A stretch of 44,728 nt of DNA from Clostridiaceae bacterium DTU059 (GTDB taxonomy: Bacteria > Bacillota > Clostridia > DSM-8532), in contig LFSK01000193.1 in the NCBI GenBank assembly GCA_001512555.1, positions 1-44,728 of the forward strand, read 5' to 3'. The notes beneath the pieces were generated by a model, which was given only the letters and a program-made list of their open reading frames with translations, was not told the DNA's origin and ran no database searches. Both the position numbers and the translations under genes were made by a program. The stretch's first letter is position 1. The number at the start of each line of letters is the position of its first letter. Shown here piece by piece: positions 1 to 8,007 of the stretch.

Positions 1-440
1 CTTACATCTACCAGCGTACCGCTTTCGCCGCTGATAGCCGTTGCCGATCCGCTTCTCAGTATGACCTCTGATCCGCCTCCCAGTTCAAGGGTCTGTCCCT
101 TCTTCATTGAAATGACCGTGAACCCGTTCTCAATGACAGTAACCCTTTTGTCCAAATCCTGAATATCTGCTAACGCATCGATGATGAATTTGGTCAGATC
201 TCCCACATCGGTTTTCAGCTGTTCAATTTCGGCCGAACTGACGCTGCCTGAGGATCCTCCTTTTGAAGAGCTGTTGATTTTTGCGGACAGCTGGGCTATC
301 TGCTGGTCAACATAGCTCTTGGTCACAAGCGGATCACTGCTGCTTCCCGGCTCTCCGGCAGCCTGTGCAAAAACGACGGCAACCAGAAGAAACAGTATGG
401 CAAACAGCGGATATGCGATCCTTCTCTTCTCACTATTCAT
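1..440 (-). CDS. Exported protein of unknown function, 3' end outside window
   Basis: The reading frame opens at an ATG at 440 and stays open to the left edge, giving at least 146 residues. A GAGGGGG ribosome site lies 7 bases before the ATG. The product starts with a charged N-terminus (MNSEKRR) and a hydrophobic segment ending near AQAAG, which looks like a signal peptide or anchor. A Ser/Gly-rich linker and a short helical segment (SYVDQQIAQL) follow, then a region rich in Gly and beta-branched residues. It starts 38 bases after the mazF stop and is probably cotranscribed with it. I recognise similar exported proteins in Clostridia but know no function. The C-terminus lies outside the window. 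Confidence 0.75.
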   Translation of the reverse strand, partial: MNSEKRRIAYPLFAILFLLVAVVFAQAAGEPGSSSDPLVTKSYVDQQIAQLSAKINSSSKGGSSGSVSSAEIEQLKTDVGDLTKFIIDALADIQDLDKRVTVIENGFTVISMKKGQTLELGGGSEVILRSGSATAISGESGTLVDV

Positions 441-478
441 CTTTTGTCCCCCTCTACCCAGACCTTCGGTACGGGCTT

Positions 479-838
479 TTACTGCACGTATGTAACGCTC
501 AGGCCAACGCTCGTACGAAGGGCTTGATCTACTTTTTTCATCAGGTAATCATCCAGGTGTCCTGCTTTCTCTCTAAGCCTTCTCTTATCGATGGTTCTCA
601 CCTGCTCAAGCAGGATCACAGAGTTTCTGCTGAGTCCATAGACTTCGCCCCTGAATGGGATGTGGGTTGGAAGTCTTGCCTTGTCCAGTTGTGAGGTGAT
701 GGCTGAAATAATAACCGTTGGGCTGAATTTGTTGCCTATATCGTTCTGGATGACCAGAACCGGCCTTATTCCTCCCTGCTCCGACCCTACAACCGGGCTT
801 AAGTCAGCATAGTAGATATCGCCTCTTCTAATCAGCAA
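479..838 (-). CDS. mazF: MazF/EndoA-family endoribonuclease toxin
   Basis: This 119-residue protein is a full-length PemK/MazF toxin, a sequence-specific mRNA endoribonuclease. The N-terminus ([13 protein letters not shown]) and the [12 protein letters not shown] and AITSQ motifs are intact, including Arg25 and Thr48, which match the catalytic pair of Bacillus subtilis EndoA. The start is a TTG with AGGAAG nine bases upstream. In Bacillus the gene order is alr, antitoxin (ndoAI), toxin. Here only 185 bases separate the alr stop from the toxin start and no antitoxin frame fits. A promoter at 893-921 could give the toxin its own transcript. The missing partner is the unusual point; the family assignment is secure. 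Confidence 0.93.
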   Translation of the reverse strand: MLIRRGDIYYADLSPVVGSEQGGIRPVLVIQNDIGNKFSPTVIISAITSQLDKARLPTHIPFRGEVYGLSRNSVILLEQVRTIDKRRLREKAGHLDDYLMKKVDQALRTSVGLSVTYVQ

Positions 839-892
839 TGGTCATCACTTCCTAAAAGGTATTTACCTACAATGCATGACCCCTTTACCAAT

Positions 893-921
893 ATTATAGA
901 GATTCGGGCTATGGATCGCAA
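893..921 (-). promoter_or_regulatory. Sigma-A-type promoter for mazF
   Basis: On the minus strand a TTGCGA hexamer (921-916) and a perfect TATAAT (898-893) are separated by 17 bases. The promoter sits in the short gap between alr and mazF, so the toxin could be expressed independently of alr. Confidence 0.6.
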
Positions 922-1023
922 ATTAAAATTGAGTTACGCCCTCATAAAATATTGTTACACATTTTTTCAAGGCATATACATGAACCGGTGGATTTTTATA
1001 GAATCAAAAATTATATGGGGCTG

Positions 1024-2193
1024 TTACAAAAGATAGTTCAAAACATTGACAACCGAACCATTCCTTATGTATACCCTCGGAATGCGTTTGCCGATAACGC
1101 AGATGGTCTCATAGGGAATTGTCCCGATGAGATCGGCGATTTCCTCGGCGGTGATTTCATTCTCGCCCTGGCGGCCGATGAGAACCACTTCATCCCCGAC
1201 CTTAACTTCCCCCGAGATATCGGTAATGTCCACCATTAACTGATCCATACAGATATTGCCCACAACCGGCGCATACTGCCCGTTAATCAGGACGCGGCTC
1301 TTGTTTGACAAAAGGCGGGAATAGCCGTCTGCATAGCCGATGGGAACGGTTGCGATCCTTGAGGGGCGCCGGGTGGTGAACTTTCTGCCGTAGCTTATGG
1401 ATATTCCGGGCTCAACATCTTTGACCAAAACAATATTGGCCTTCAGTGACATGGCAGGCCTAAGGTCAATGACACTCCTGTCCACCTCATGGGAAGGATA
1501 GATACCATAGAGTATGATCCCCGGCCGAACGGCCTCTAAAGTCATCTCCGGATACTGGAGAATGGCGGCGCTGTTGGACACATGCCTGATGGGTATGAGT
1601 ACCCCTATCCTGTTAAGTTCCTCAATGATACTCTCAAAGAGCTCAAATTGATGGAGGGTATATGTTCTGTCCTTCACATCGGCAACGGCAAAATGGGAGA
1701 AGATTCCCTCTATGATGATGCCTTCCAGCTTCATGATGGCAAGAACATCCTTAACGGCTCTATAACCGGGCATAAAGCCCACTCTGGTCATGCCGGTGTC
1801 TATCTTTATATGAACCTTCGCCTTGGTTCCCTGTCTGATGGCTTCTTCCGACAGGGCTTCGGCCATTTCATGGCTGTAAACAGTCTGGGTGATACCGTAT
1901 TCAAGAACTTCGCTGAGCCTTCTGAAAGCGGTGTGGTTAAGAACAAGAATTGGAACATCTATACCTATTTTCCTGAGCTGAATAGCCTCATCCAACATGG
2001 AAACCGCCAGCCGGGTGACACCGTTTTCCAGCAGCGTATCCACCGTCTCCAGGGTGCCATGGCCATAGGCATCCGCCTTCACCGCAGCAATGATCTCGGT
2101 TCTTTTTCCCGCAAGTCTTCTGACTTCTTTCACATTATGTGCTATATTATCCAGGTCGATCTCAGCCCATGCACGGTTGAATGTATAGTTCAT
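1024..2193 (-). CDS. alr: Alanine racemase
   Basis: This enzyme interconverts L- and D-alanine with pyridoxal phosphate, supplying D-Ala for peptidoglycan in the cytoplasm. The PLP lysine is Lys39 in AVKADAYGHG, and the second catalytic tyrosine fits ISYGRKF. The motifs SNSAAILQYPE and VRPGIILYG and the length of 389 residues are typical. I chose the ATG at 2193 because GAGGTGA lies seven bases upstream; a TTG two codons earlier would leave no room for a ribosome site. It follows nnr by 12 bases and is probably in the same operon. Confidence 0.95.
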   Translation of the reverse strand: MNYTFNRAWAEIDLDNIAHNVKEVRRLAGKRTEIIAAVKADAYGHGTLETVDTLLENGVTRLAVSMLDEAIQLRKIGIDVPILVLNHTAFRRLSEVLEYGITQTVYSHEMAEALSEEAIRQGTKAKVHIKIDTGMTRVGFMPGYRAVKDVLAIMKLEGIIIEGIFSHFAVADVKDRTYTLHQFELFESIIEELNRIGVLIPIRHVSNSAAILQYPEMTLEAVRPGIILYGIYPSHEVDRSVIDLRPAMSLKANIVLVKDVEPGISISYGRKFTTRRPSRIATVPIGYADGYSRLLSNKSRVLINGQYAPVVGNICMDQLMVDITDISGEVKVGDEVVLIGRQGENEITAEEIADLIGTIPYETICVIGKRIPRVYIRNGSVVNVLNYLL

Positions 2194-2205
2194 CAGCAAA
2201 TCACC

Positions 2206-3753
2206 TCATCTGTCTCCCCAAATGGCTTGCAGTTCGGCACCGATTCCTTCCGAAATATCGGAGGCAGTCATTCCCCAGGCTCCCTTTTCGGCAGCAGCCC
2301 GGTCTCCGGCAAGGCCATGGATGAATACAGCTGCCACTGCTGCCTCATAAGGCGCTACATCCTGACCCAGCAAAGAAACAATCATTCCTGCCAGAACATC
2401 ACCCGAGCCTGCTGTAGCCATTCCGCTGTTGCCGGTGGGATTGATGGAGACCCTCCCGTCGGGTCCGGCTATGACAGTGCCGGCACCTTTCAGCACCACT
2501 GTTAGTCCATATTCTTCTGCAAAGGCCTTTGCTGCACCTATCCGGTCGGACTGGACCCTTTCGGTGTCGGTACCCAGAAGCCTGGCCATTTCAGCCGGAT
2601 GCGGGGTTATTACGGCTTCGCACTTTAGCCGGCTTAAAACTTCGGTATCAGAAGCTATTGCATTGAGGGCATCTGCATCCAGAACCAGCGGTTTTCGGCA
2701 CAAATCTATCACCTGATGAACCAGCTGATGGGTATCCTCATTGCAGGACAACCCCGGCCCTACCAGAACGGAATCGCAAGAATCCAGAAGTTCCTTGAGA
2801 AGAGCCCTGTCAGTGCGGGCAATATGCCCGTCACGGCTCTCCATTGGAGCATAGACCGCCTCGGTCACGCCGGCGGTAAGAATTGGAACAATTTCCCTCG
2901 GCACAGCAAGTTTTACAAGGCCTGACCCCATACGGTATGCCGACTGGGCACACAGGATGGCTGCACCGGGCATTGCATAGGATCCGGCAATGACCAGAAC
3001 CTTGCCGAAGGTTCCCTTGTGCCCGTCTTCAGGCCTTGGCGGCAGGATATTAGAAACCATGCCGCCATCGGTTAAGTCAATCATTTCCATATCATCGGCC
3101 AGGGCATAGGGTATGCTGATATCGGCAACAGTAAGCTCCCCAAGATAAGCTGCTCCCGGATACTGAACCATACCCAGCTTGGGCAGGAAAAACGTTACAG
3201 TATAATCAGCCTTGACGCAACTGCCGCATATCCTTCCCGTAAGCCCGTCAATGCCCGAGGGTATATCTATGGAAAGGGTGCAGCCCGAATACCGGTTGAT
3301 TATATCAACCACTTCAAGGGCAATGCCCTCAATATTCCTGTTCAGCCCCGTCCCAAATAAGCCGTCAATGACCAGGTCGGCTTCCATACAGCTTTCGCAG
3401 AATCTATCCAGATTGGCGGGTTCTAAAAGTTCCATGGTAAAGCCCATGTTTTTAAGAATACTGGCATTAATAGCCGCGTCACCTTTTAGGGATTCCAGGG
3501 GAGAAAGCATGTATAATGAAACCCAATAGCCCATGGAAAGCAGGTGCCTTGAAACAGCAAAAGCGTCGCCTCCATTGTTGCCGGCTCCTGCCACTACAAG
3601 AACCAGGCGGCCATTTTTCTGGTTAAGTATTTCCGCTGCCTTCATGGAAACATGGAAGGCGGCGTTTTCCATTAGTACCACACCGGGAATACCTATCTTT
3701 TCTATGGCTTCCTGATCAATTTTCCGCATCTGCTCCGGAGTTATCAGTTTCAT
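2206..3753 (-). CDS. nnr: Bifunctional NAD(P)HX epimerase and ADP-dependent NAD(P)HX dehydratase
   Basis: The 515-residue protein repairs hydrated NAD(P)H. The N-terminal YjeF-type epimerase domain (about residues 1-215) contains GAGNNGGDAFAVSRHL and a DGLFGTGLNR motif. The C-terminal ribokinase-like dehydratase domain (about 230-510) contains LVGPGLSCNED, VITPHPAEMARL and the catalytic NSGMATAGSGDVLAGM segment. GGAGGG lies upstream of the ATG at 3753. The start overlaps the 3' end of the upstream coiled-coil gene by 38 bases, which suggests translational coupling. The alr gene follows 12 bases after its stop, an arrangement common in Firmicutes. Confidence 0.95.
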   Translation of the reverse strand: MKLITPEQMRKIDQEAIEKIGIPGVVLMENAAFHVSMKAAEILNQKNGRLVLVVAGAGNNGGDAFAVSRHLLSMGYWVSLYMLSPLESLKGDAAINASILKNMGFTMELLEPANLDRFCESCMEADLVIDGLFGTGLNRNIEGIALEVVDIINRYSGCTLSIDIPSGIDGLTGRICGSCVKADYTVTFFLPKLGMVQYPGAAYLGELTVADISIPYALADDMEMIDLTDGGMVSNILPPRPEDGHKGTFGKVLVIAGSYAMPGAAILCAQSAYRMGSGLVKLAVPREIVPILTAGVTEAVYAPMESRDGHIARTDRALLKELLDSCDSVLVGPGLSCNEDTHQLVHQVIDLCRKPLVLDADALNAIASDTEVLSRLKCEAVITPHPAEMARLLGTDTERVQSDRIGAAKAFAEEYGLTVVLKGAGTVIAGPDGRVSINPTGNSGMATAGSGDVLAGMIVSLLGQDVAPYEAAVAAVFIHGLAGDRAAAEKGAWGMTASDISEGIGAELQAIWGDR

Positions 3754-4420
3754 TCTTCAAACCCTCCAGCCCATATTGGCTCTCAAGCCTTTTTACCAGA
3801 TCGGTCCCCAATAGCTCGGTAAAATGTACCGCAAAAGAGGTCCAGTCCAGATTTATGGAGTCCAATTCCTCCTTTAGGGCATCCTCTCTTTGCTTAATCA
3901 GCTCAAGCTCCCGGGTTATGGTCTCAGCTCTTTCCTTGTTGCTTTTTAGTGTGGAAAAGATATAGTCCACTGTCTCATTGAGGAGTCTCACATTGGCTTC
4001 CCGAAGCTCATCATGGGTCTTTTCAATATCCTCGAGGATTTTGTCCATCCTCTCGTTGATTTTCTCTATATCCTTCCTGCATTTCTTAAGCTCTGACTTG
4101 GCTGCGTCATCGTTTTCTTCAAAGGCATCCTTTGTGAGGCTTATTATCTTTTTCATAAACCTCTTCTTGTTGGGTTCCAGATTATCCTGCTCTTGCTTCA
4201 GCATAGCCTCTTTTTTGATGAGTTCATTCATTTCGTTTTGCAGTTTTTCAATAGCCGGACTCATGGGCAGGTTAGTAAAAAGCTTGGTCCACCTTTCATC
4301 GATGGTCAGGCGTGAAATGTTATTCCGCCTCAGTACGGATTTGTCTATATAGGGATACATTTCTTCTTCAGGCTTTTCAAATTTCTTGCCAGTAATCTTC
4401 CTCTTTCGGAAAAATGCCAT
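3716..4420 (-). CDS. Coiled-coil protein of unknown function
   Basis: This 234-residue protein has no domain I recognise. It begins with a basic stretch (MAFFRKRKITGKK). Much of residues 55-200 is a charged, heptad-rich coiled coil dense in Glu, Lys and Leu, and it ends in an acidic tail. There is no signal peptide or membrane segment, so a cytoplasmic scaffold role is possible but unproven. I chose the ATG at 4420 because GGGAGG lies seven bases upstream; an in-frame start at 4444 has no such site. Its 3' end overlaps nnr by 38 bases, so expression is probably coupled to nnr and alr. Confidence 0.8.
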   Translation of the reverse strand: MAFFRKRKITGKKFEKPEEEMYPYIDKSVLRRNNISRLTIDERWTKLFTNLPMSPAIEKLQNEMNELIKKEAMLKQEQDNLEPNKKRFMKKIISLTKDAFEENDDAAKSELKKCRKDIEKINERMDKILEDIEKTHDELREANVRLLNETVDYIFSTLKSNKERAETITRELELIKQREDALKEELDSINLDWTSFAVHFTELLGTDLVKRLESQYGLEGLKNETDNSGADAEN

Positions 4421-4502
4421 AATAAATCCTCCCTGACACAACACCCCTGATCAATACACGATTGCATTTTCCATATGTTTTATGCTCTGTATTTTTTCTT
4501 TA

Positions 4503-4508
4503 AGTATA
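4503..4508 (-). promoter_or_regulatory. Extended -10 promoter for the coiled-coil/nnr/alr operon
   Basis: On the minus strand TGATATACT forms an extended -10 element (TGn followed by TATACT). The -35 region is A-rich and poor. It is the best promoter candidate in the gap upstream of 4420. Confidence 0.4.
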
Positions 4509-4572
4509 TCACACGGCTATGTTTTTTTTAACAACCAGTATCATCGTCCTGCCCCCGTTATTGGAAGTTTAG

Positions 4573-4602
4573 TTGACGAATTAGTGTGGTAGTTGATTTA
4601 AT
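4573..4602 (+). promoter_or_regulatory. Promoter for the vanW-like gene
   Basis: TTGACG (4573-4578) and TTTAAT (4597-4602) are separated by 18 bases, about 40 bases before the start codon at 4641. It lies back to back with the minus-strand promoter at 4503-4508. Confidence 0.5.
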
Positions 4603-4640
4603 AGAATAGAGTATGTCAGATAAACATTGGTCGGTGATCC

Positions 4641-6299
4641 ATGGAATTTAAGAAATTGAACCTGATACTGCAGCGTTTCAGGGATCCGCATTTAAAAACT
4701 AAAAAGCTGTTAAAGCTTCTGGTAGCTGCCCTTCTTGTGGTGGTTCTGTTTATGGCAGCCTTTTTCCTTATGAACTCCATCCTTGATAACCCCAATGTTT
4801 ATAACGGGGTATTCATCAACGGCTATGATGTTGGCGGCATGAGCCCGTCTGATTTGCGGAGCTATATCAGAGATCGCTACGAAACATGCCTTGATGGAGC
4901 CCATCTGGTATTTTTCACAGAGAACTTTGAAAGGGAGCTCAGCTATAAGGATATTGGAGTTTCCATAAATATGGAAAGTATGGAGAAACAGGCTCTGAGC
5001 GTGGGAAGGGAGGGCTTCTTCCTCAGCAGATTGATTGAGATCTCAAGGCTGAACAAGAATCCGGTGCGAATCCCTCTGGCTCTTGAAACCGATGAAGCAC
5101 AGCTCGATACGGTTATTGAAGATCTTAACCGTTATTTCAAGACAGATGTAACTGTTCCCAAGGTTGTTATTATGGGGGATCAGGCAACCCTTTGTGCAGG
5201 TGAATCGGGCTGGGAGATCGATAAGGAGCTTCTCAGGTGCAAAATTCTTGAATCGGTTCAGGACATGAAAACAGCGTATATTTATATCCCCCTCAGGGAA
5301 ATACCGCCCCCAAAAATAGACGTCGATACGGTGTATGATGCCATAATCCAGGATCCTGCCGATGCGGAAATCATCAAATGTGATGACGGATCAGCAGCTG
5401 TAAAACCCCAGATAAACGGCAGATCCATAGATAAGGCTGAATTAAGGAGCATTGTGAATCGCCTGGAGGAAAGGGAACTAAAAATCTATGAAGAAATACC
5501 CCTTCCCGTACAGGTAACCGAGCCGGAGGTAAAAACAAGGGATCTGGAAGCCCTGCTGTTTCGGGATGTTCTGTCCTCTACAAGCACCAGCTTCACCACC
5601 AACTCCCCCAACAACAGAAACAGGGGCATCAATATACGGCTTGCTGCCACAGCCATAGATGGCACTGTTCTCTTTCCCGGGGAGGAGTTCTCCTTCAACC
5701 AGATAGTGGGACCAAGAACACCTGAAAAGGGCTATACCATTGCCCATATTTACAGCGAGGGTGAGGTGAGGAATGGCTACGGCGGCGGGATCTGCCAGGT
5801 GTCCACCACCCTCTATGATGCGGCTCTGTTGGCCAACCTGACGGTTACCGAGCGCCACAACCATATGTTTACCGTAGGATATGTCCCGCTGGGAATGGAT
5901 GCTGCCGTATCCTATGGATATGCAGACTTAAAGTTTAAAAACACCACCAATTATCCCATCAGAATCGATGCCCGGGTTTCGGACAGCAATGTCCTGACCT
6001 TCAGTATTGTTGGAACCAACCTGTACCCGGAAGTGAAGGTGAGGCTGGTTTCCCGTGTGATCAGCGTTACAAAAACAACAACCCAGTACATAGAAGACCC
6101 GCAACTGGCTGAAGGTCTGGAAGTGGTCGTGGAAAATGGTATGGATGGGGCTGTGGTGGATACATATATTCAGGTCTATAACGGGAATGATCTGATCAAG
6201 GACTACAAGATTCACCGAAGCACTTATCAGATGCTGCCGCGTAAGGTACGCAGGGGTGTTATGAGACTGACCCAGTCCACATATCCTGAAACGGAGTAA
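4641..6299 (+). CDS. VanW-family membrane-anchored wall protein
   Basis: The 552-residue protein has a short basic cytoplasmic tail and one membrane segment (about residues 24-48), so the rest should face the wall. Residues about 55-290 look like the peptidoglycan-binding-type repeat region often found before VanW domains. The VanW domain spans about 330-450, with FPGEEFSFNQIVGPRT, GYGGGICQVSTTLY and NHMFTVGYVPLGMDA. A basic tail with PRKVRRG ends the protein. VanW takes its name from vancomycin-resistance clusters but its biochemical role is unknown, and this copy is not next to van genes. The pseudouridine synthase gene starts one base after its stop. Confidence 0.88.
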   Translation: MEFKKLNLILQRFRDPHLKTKKLLKLLVAALLVVVLFMAAFFLMNSILDNPNVYNGVFINGYDVGGMSPSDLRSYIRDRYETCLDGAHLVFFTENFERELSYKDIGVSINMESMEKQALSVGREGFFLSRLIEISRLNKNPVRIPLALETDEAQLDTVIEDLNRYFKTDVTVPKVVIMGDQATLCAGESGWEIDKELLRCKILESVQDMKTAYIYIPLREIPPPKIDVDTVYDAIIQDPADAEIIKCDDGSAAVKPQINGRSIDKAELRSIVNRLEERELKIYEEIPLPVQVTEPEVKTRDLEALLFRDVLSSTSTSFTTNSPNNRNRGINIRLAATAIDGTVLFPGEEFSFNQIVGPRTPEKGYTIAHIYSEGEVRNGYGGGICQVSTTLYDAALLANLTVTERHNHMFTVGYVPLGMDAAVSYGYADLKFKNTTNYPIRIDARVSDSNVLTFSIVGTNLYPEVKVRLVSRVISVTKTTTQYIEDPQLAEGLEVVVENGMDGAVVDTYIQVYNGNDLIKDYKIHRSTYQMLPRKVRRGVMRLTQSTYPETE

Positions 6300-6300
6300 T

Positions 6301-7248
6301 ATGCGAAGGATAATTGTAGAGAGCAGGGATGATCAAAAACGCATAGACAGGTTCCTGATTGACCGGTTTGTCGGATTGCCGGCCTCTGTCTTTTTCAAAG
6401 CCTTTCGAAAGAGGAATATCCGTGTTAACGGCAAACGGGTCAGGAATGATTTTTGCCTGCACACAGGCGACCTTGTGGAGATCTTCATACCCGATGAGTA
6501 TCTTGACTCAGAAAAAAGAAACAATCAAAAAATCCTGATCGAAATTCCCTATGAGGACGAATACATCATGGTTGTAGCCAAACCCCAGGGCATCCCCGTT
6601 CATGAGGACAATAACCGGGAAGGGGTTGTACTGGACCAATACCTGCAGGCCATGGCGGCGGACAGAAAGGATGGCGGGGTGCTCAAGCCGGGTTTTCCCG
6701 CTCTCTGCCACCGGATTGACAGAAACACCGGAGGGCTTGTCATCCTTGCCAAGGACTATAAAACTCTGGAGATCATGCAGGATAAATTCAGAAACCATGA
6801 GATCAAAAAATTCTATCTTGCCTGCATCCATGGCGTCCCCAGGGAGAAAGAGGCGGAATATGAGGCATTTCTGAGAAAAGACGCAGAAAAGAGCCGCGTT
6901 AAGATATTTGACAGGCAGGTTCGCGGTTCTGTAAGAATAGTCACACGGTTCCGCCTTCTAAGATCCGTGAATCCCTACTCTCTCCTTGAGGTTGAACTGG
7001 TTACAGGAAAAACTCATCAGATACGCGCCCATCTGGCCTGGCTGGGTTATCCCATACTGGGTGACGCCAAATACGGTATCACTGACATAAATCGATCTCT
7101 CGGGCTAAAAAAGCAGGCCCTTTTCTCCTACAAGCTGAGATTTGAGTTTCAAAAAGGGGCTTCACACCTGGATTATCTCAACGGCCGGGAGATTACTCTA
7201 CCCATGATCCCGTGGGAAGAAGGCATTAGGGATACCGGTCTGATCTAG
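6301..7248 (+). CDS. RluA-family RNA pseudouridine synthase
   Basis: The 315-residue enzyme isomerises uridine to pseudouridine in structured RNA, probably 23S rRNA. An S4-like RNA-binding segment (about residues 10-65) precedes the catalytic domain. The signature HRIDRNTGGLVILAKD contains the catalytic Asp140, and VTGKTHQIRAHLAWLGYPILGDAKYG is the conserved late motif, seen here in pieces. The family resembles RluC/RluD, but the exact target base cannot be read from sequence. The ATG follows the VanW stop by one base, so the two genes are cotranscribed. Confidence 0.9.
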   Translation: MRRIIVESRDDQKRIDRFLIDRFVGLPASVFFKAFRKRNIRVNGKRVRNDFCLHTGDLVEIFIPDEYLDSEKRNNQKILIEIPYEDEYIMVVAKPQGIPVHEDNNREGVVLDQYLQAMAADRKDGGVLKPGFPALCHRIDRNTGGLVILAKDYKTLEIMQDKFRNHEIKKFYLACIHGVPREKEAEYEAFLRKDAEKSRVKIFDRQVRGSVRIVTRFRLLRSVNPYSLLEVELVTGKTHQIRAHLAWLGYPILGDAKYGITDINRSLGLKKQALFSYKLRFEFQKGASHLDYLNGREITLPMIPWEEGIRDTGLI

Positions 7249-7259
7249 CTTGAATTTGT

Positions 7260-7288
7260 TTGAATAACAGCATGGAATCACATATAAT
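7260..7288 (+). promoter_or_regulatory. Promoter for darA
   Basis: TTGAAT (7260-7265) and a perfect TATAAT (7283-7288) are 17 bases apart, starting 12 bases after the rlu stop. The predicted transcript would carry a leader of about 75 bases that contains the hairpin at 7331-7347. Confidence 0.65.
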
Positions 7289-7330
7289 TAAAGTGTGGAA
7301 AACAGGCTTCAATCAGCAGTGTAACCGAAG

Positions 7331-7347
7331 AGCGGGTACCGCCCGCT
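7331..7347 (+). promoter_or_regulatory. Hairpin just upstream of the darA ribosome site
   Basis: AGCGGG (7331-7336) pairs perfectly with CCCGCT (7342-7347) around a five-base loop. It ends eight bases before the GGGGAGG ribosome site. It could influence translation of darA or simply stabilise the leader; no ligand-binding class is recognisable. Confidence 0.4.
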
Positions 7348-7369
7348 ATATCATAGGGGAGGTATGGTT

Positions 7370-7699
7370 ATGAAGTTGATCTTTGCGGTGGTAAGCGATG
7401 AGGATAGCAATATACTCGCTGACAACCTCAACAAGGAAGGCTTTGGCACAACCAAGCTGTGTTCCAGCGGAGGATTCCTGAAAAGCGGTAATACCACCTT
7501 CTTAATAGCCACTGATGATGATAAGCTGGATCGCGCCCTGGCCATCATCAAGGAAACCTGTAAGAGCAGACGCAGGATGATCGCTCCGGAGAAACTGCCA
7601 GGGAGCTTTGGCGCATTCAATCTCGCCATGCCCGTTGAAGTCAATGTGGGCGGCGCCACTGTCTTCACATTGAACATTGAACAATTCATGAAACTATAG
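7370..7699 (+). CDS. darA: Cyclic-di-AMP receptor, PII-like protein DarA (YaaQ/DUF970)
   Basis: This 109-residue cytoplasmic protein belongs to the PII-like family that binds cyclic di-AMP in Firmicutes. Its N-terminus (MKLIFAVVSDEDSNILADNL), the GFGTTKLCSSGGFLKSGNTTFLI stretch (in pieces) and the RRRMIAP segment are diagnostic. The output of the protein is not established in most species. I chose the ATG at 7370 because GGGGAGG ends seven bases before it; the ATG at 7364 is only one base from that site. It has its own promoter (7260-7288). In many Firmicutes it neighbours tmk and holB; that context is absent here. Confidence 0.92.
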   Translation: MKLIFAVVSDEDSNILADNLNKEGFGTTKLCSSGGFLKSGNTTFLIATDDDKLDRALAIIKETCKSRRRMIAPEKLPGSFGAFNLAMPVEVNVGGATVFTLNIEQFMKL

Positions 7700-7854
7700 A
7701 AGAAAAAATAAAATACCATCCGGTATATATGGTATATATGGATTCTTTCATTTCAGGGAAGACCCATCCTGATCGTTTTGTGATACTGGCTCTACCACAG
7801 GCGCAGCTGCCTGATCTGGCATCAGTATTTCCCTTTTAAACCTTCAGTATGAGT

Positions 7855-7884
7855 TTGCACCCGGAGAAAAGAAGGGTTTATAAA
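7855..7884 (+). promoter_or_regulatory. Promoter for the cupin gene
   Basis: TTGCAC (7855-7860) and TATAAA (7879-7884) are separated by 18 bases. Transcription would begin near 7891, giving a leader of roughly 115 bases. Confidence 0.5.
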
Positions 7885-7890
7885 AGCTTC

Positions 7891-7974
7891 GACGCATCTG
7901 GCGGCGGCCTCATAGGCTATGGGGCCGCTATTGGAGATCACAGCTTGTGAGAGCATTTGGAGGAAACAGATCTG
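7891..7974 (+). promoter_or_regulatory. Structured 5' leader, possible three-way junction
   Basis: Three helices can be drawn in the cupin leader. A closing helix pairs ATCTG (7896-7900) with CAGAT (7967-7971). A long helix pairs 7904-7914 with 7918-7928, eleven pairs including one G-U, with a GGC loop. A short helix pairs TCACA (7938-7942) with TGTGA (7946-7950). There is no following U-tract. I do not recognise a known riboswitch class. Confidence 0.35.
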
Positions 7975-8007
7975 AAGAAACATTAAGTCCGGAGGAGGTT
8001 AATTGTT

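Larger units (their letters stand above)
7700..8007 (+). other. Non-coding region between darA and the cupin gene
   Basis: I see no credible gene in these 308 bases. The region holds a short A/T-rich inverted repeat just after darA, a promoter at 7855-7884 and a structured leader at 7891-7974. A strong GGAGGAGG ribosome site serves the cupin gene. Confidence 0.6.

Noticed and set aside
839-1023. Hidden antitoxin gene between alr and mazF
   Set aside because: I looked in all minus-strand frames; stops are frequent and no frame with a ribosome site reaches antitoxin length.
1582-2505. 307-codon plus-strand frame opposite alr and nnr
   Set aside because: It covers two well-recognised enzymes on the other strand and has no ribosome site or known domain.
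4641-6299. Vancomycin resistance locus
   Set aside because: VanW-domain proteins are common in Clostridia, and no vanA/B ligase, vanH, vanX or two-component genes are nearby.
7325-7350. T-box-like GGTACCGC in the darA leader
   Set aside because: The T-box core needs a GGTGGTACCGCG-type bulge complementary to tRNA NCCA. Here TGG is missing, there is no terminator alternative, and darA is not an aminoacyl-tRNA or amino acid gene.
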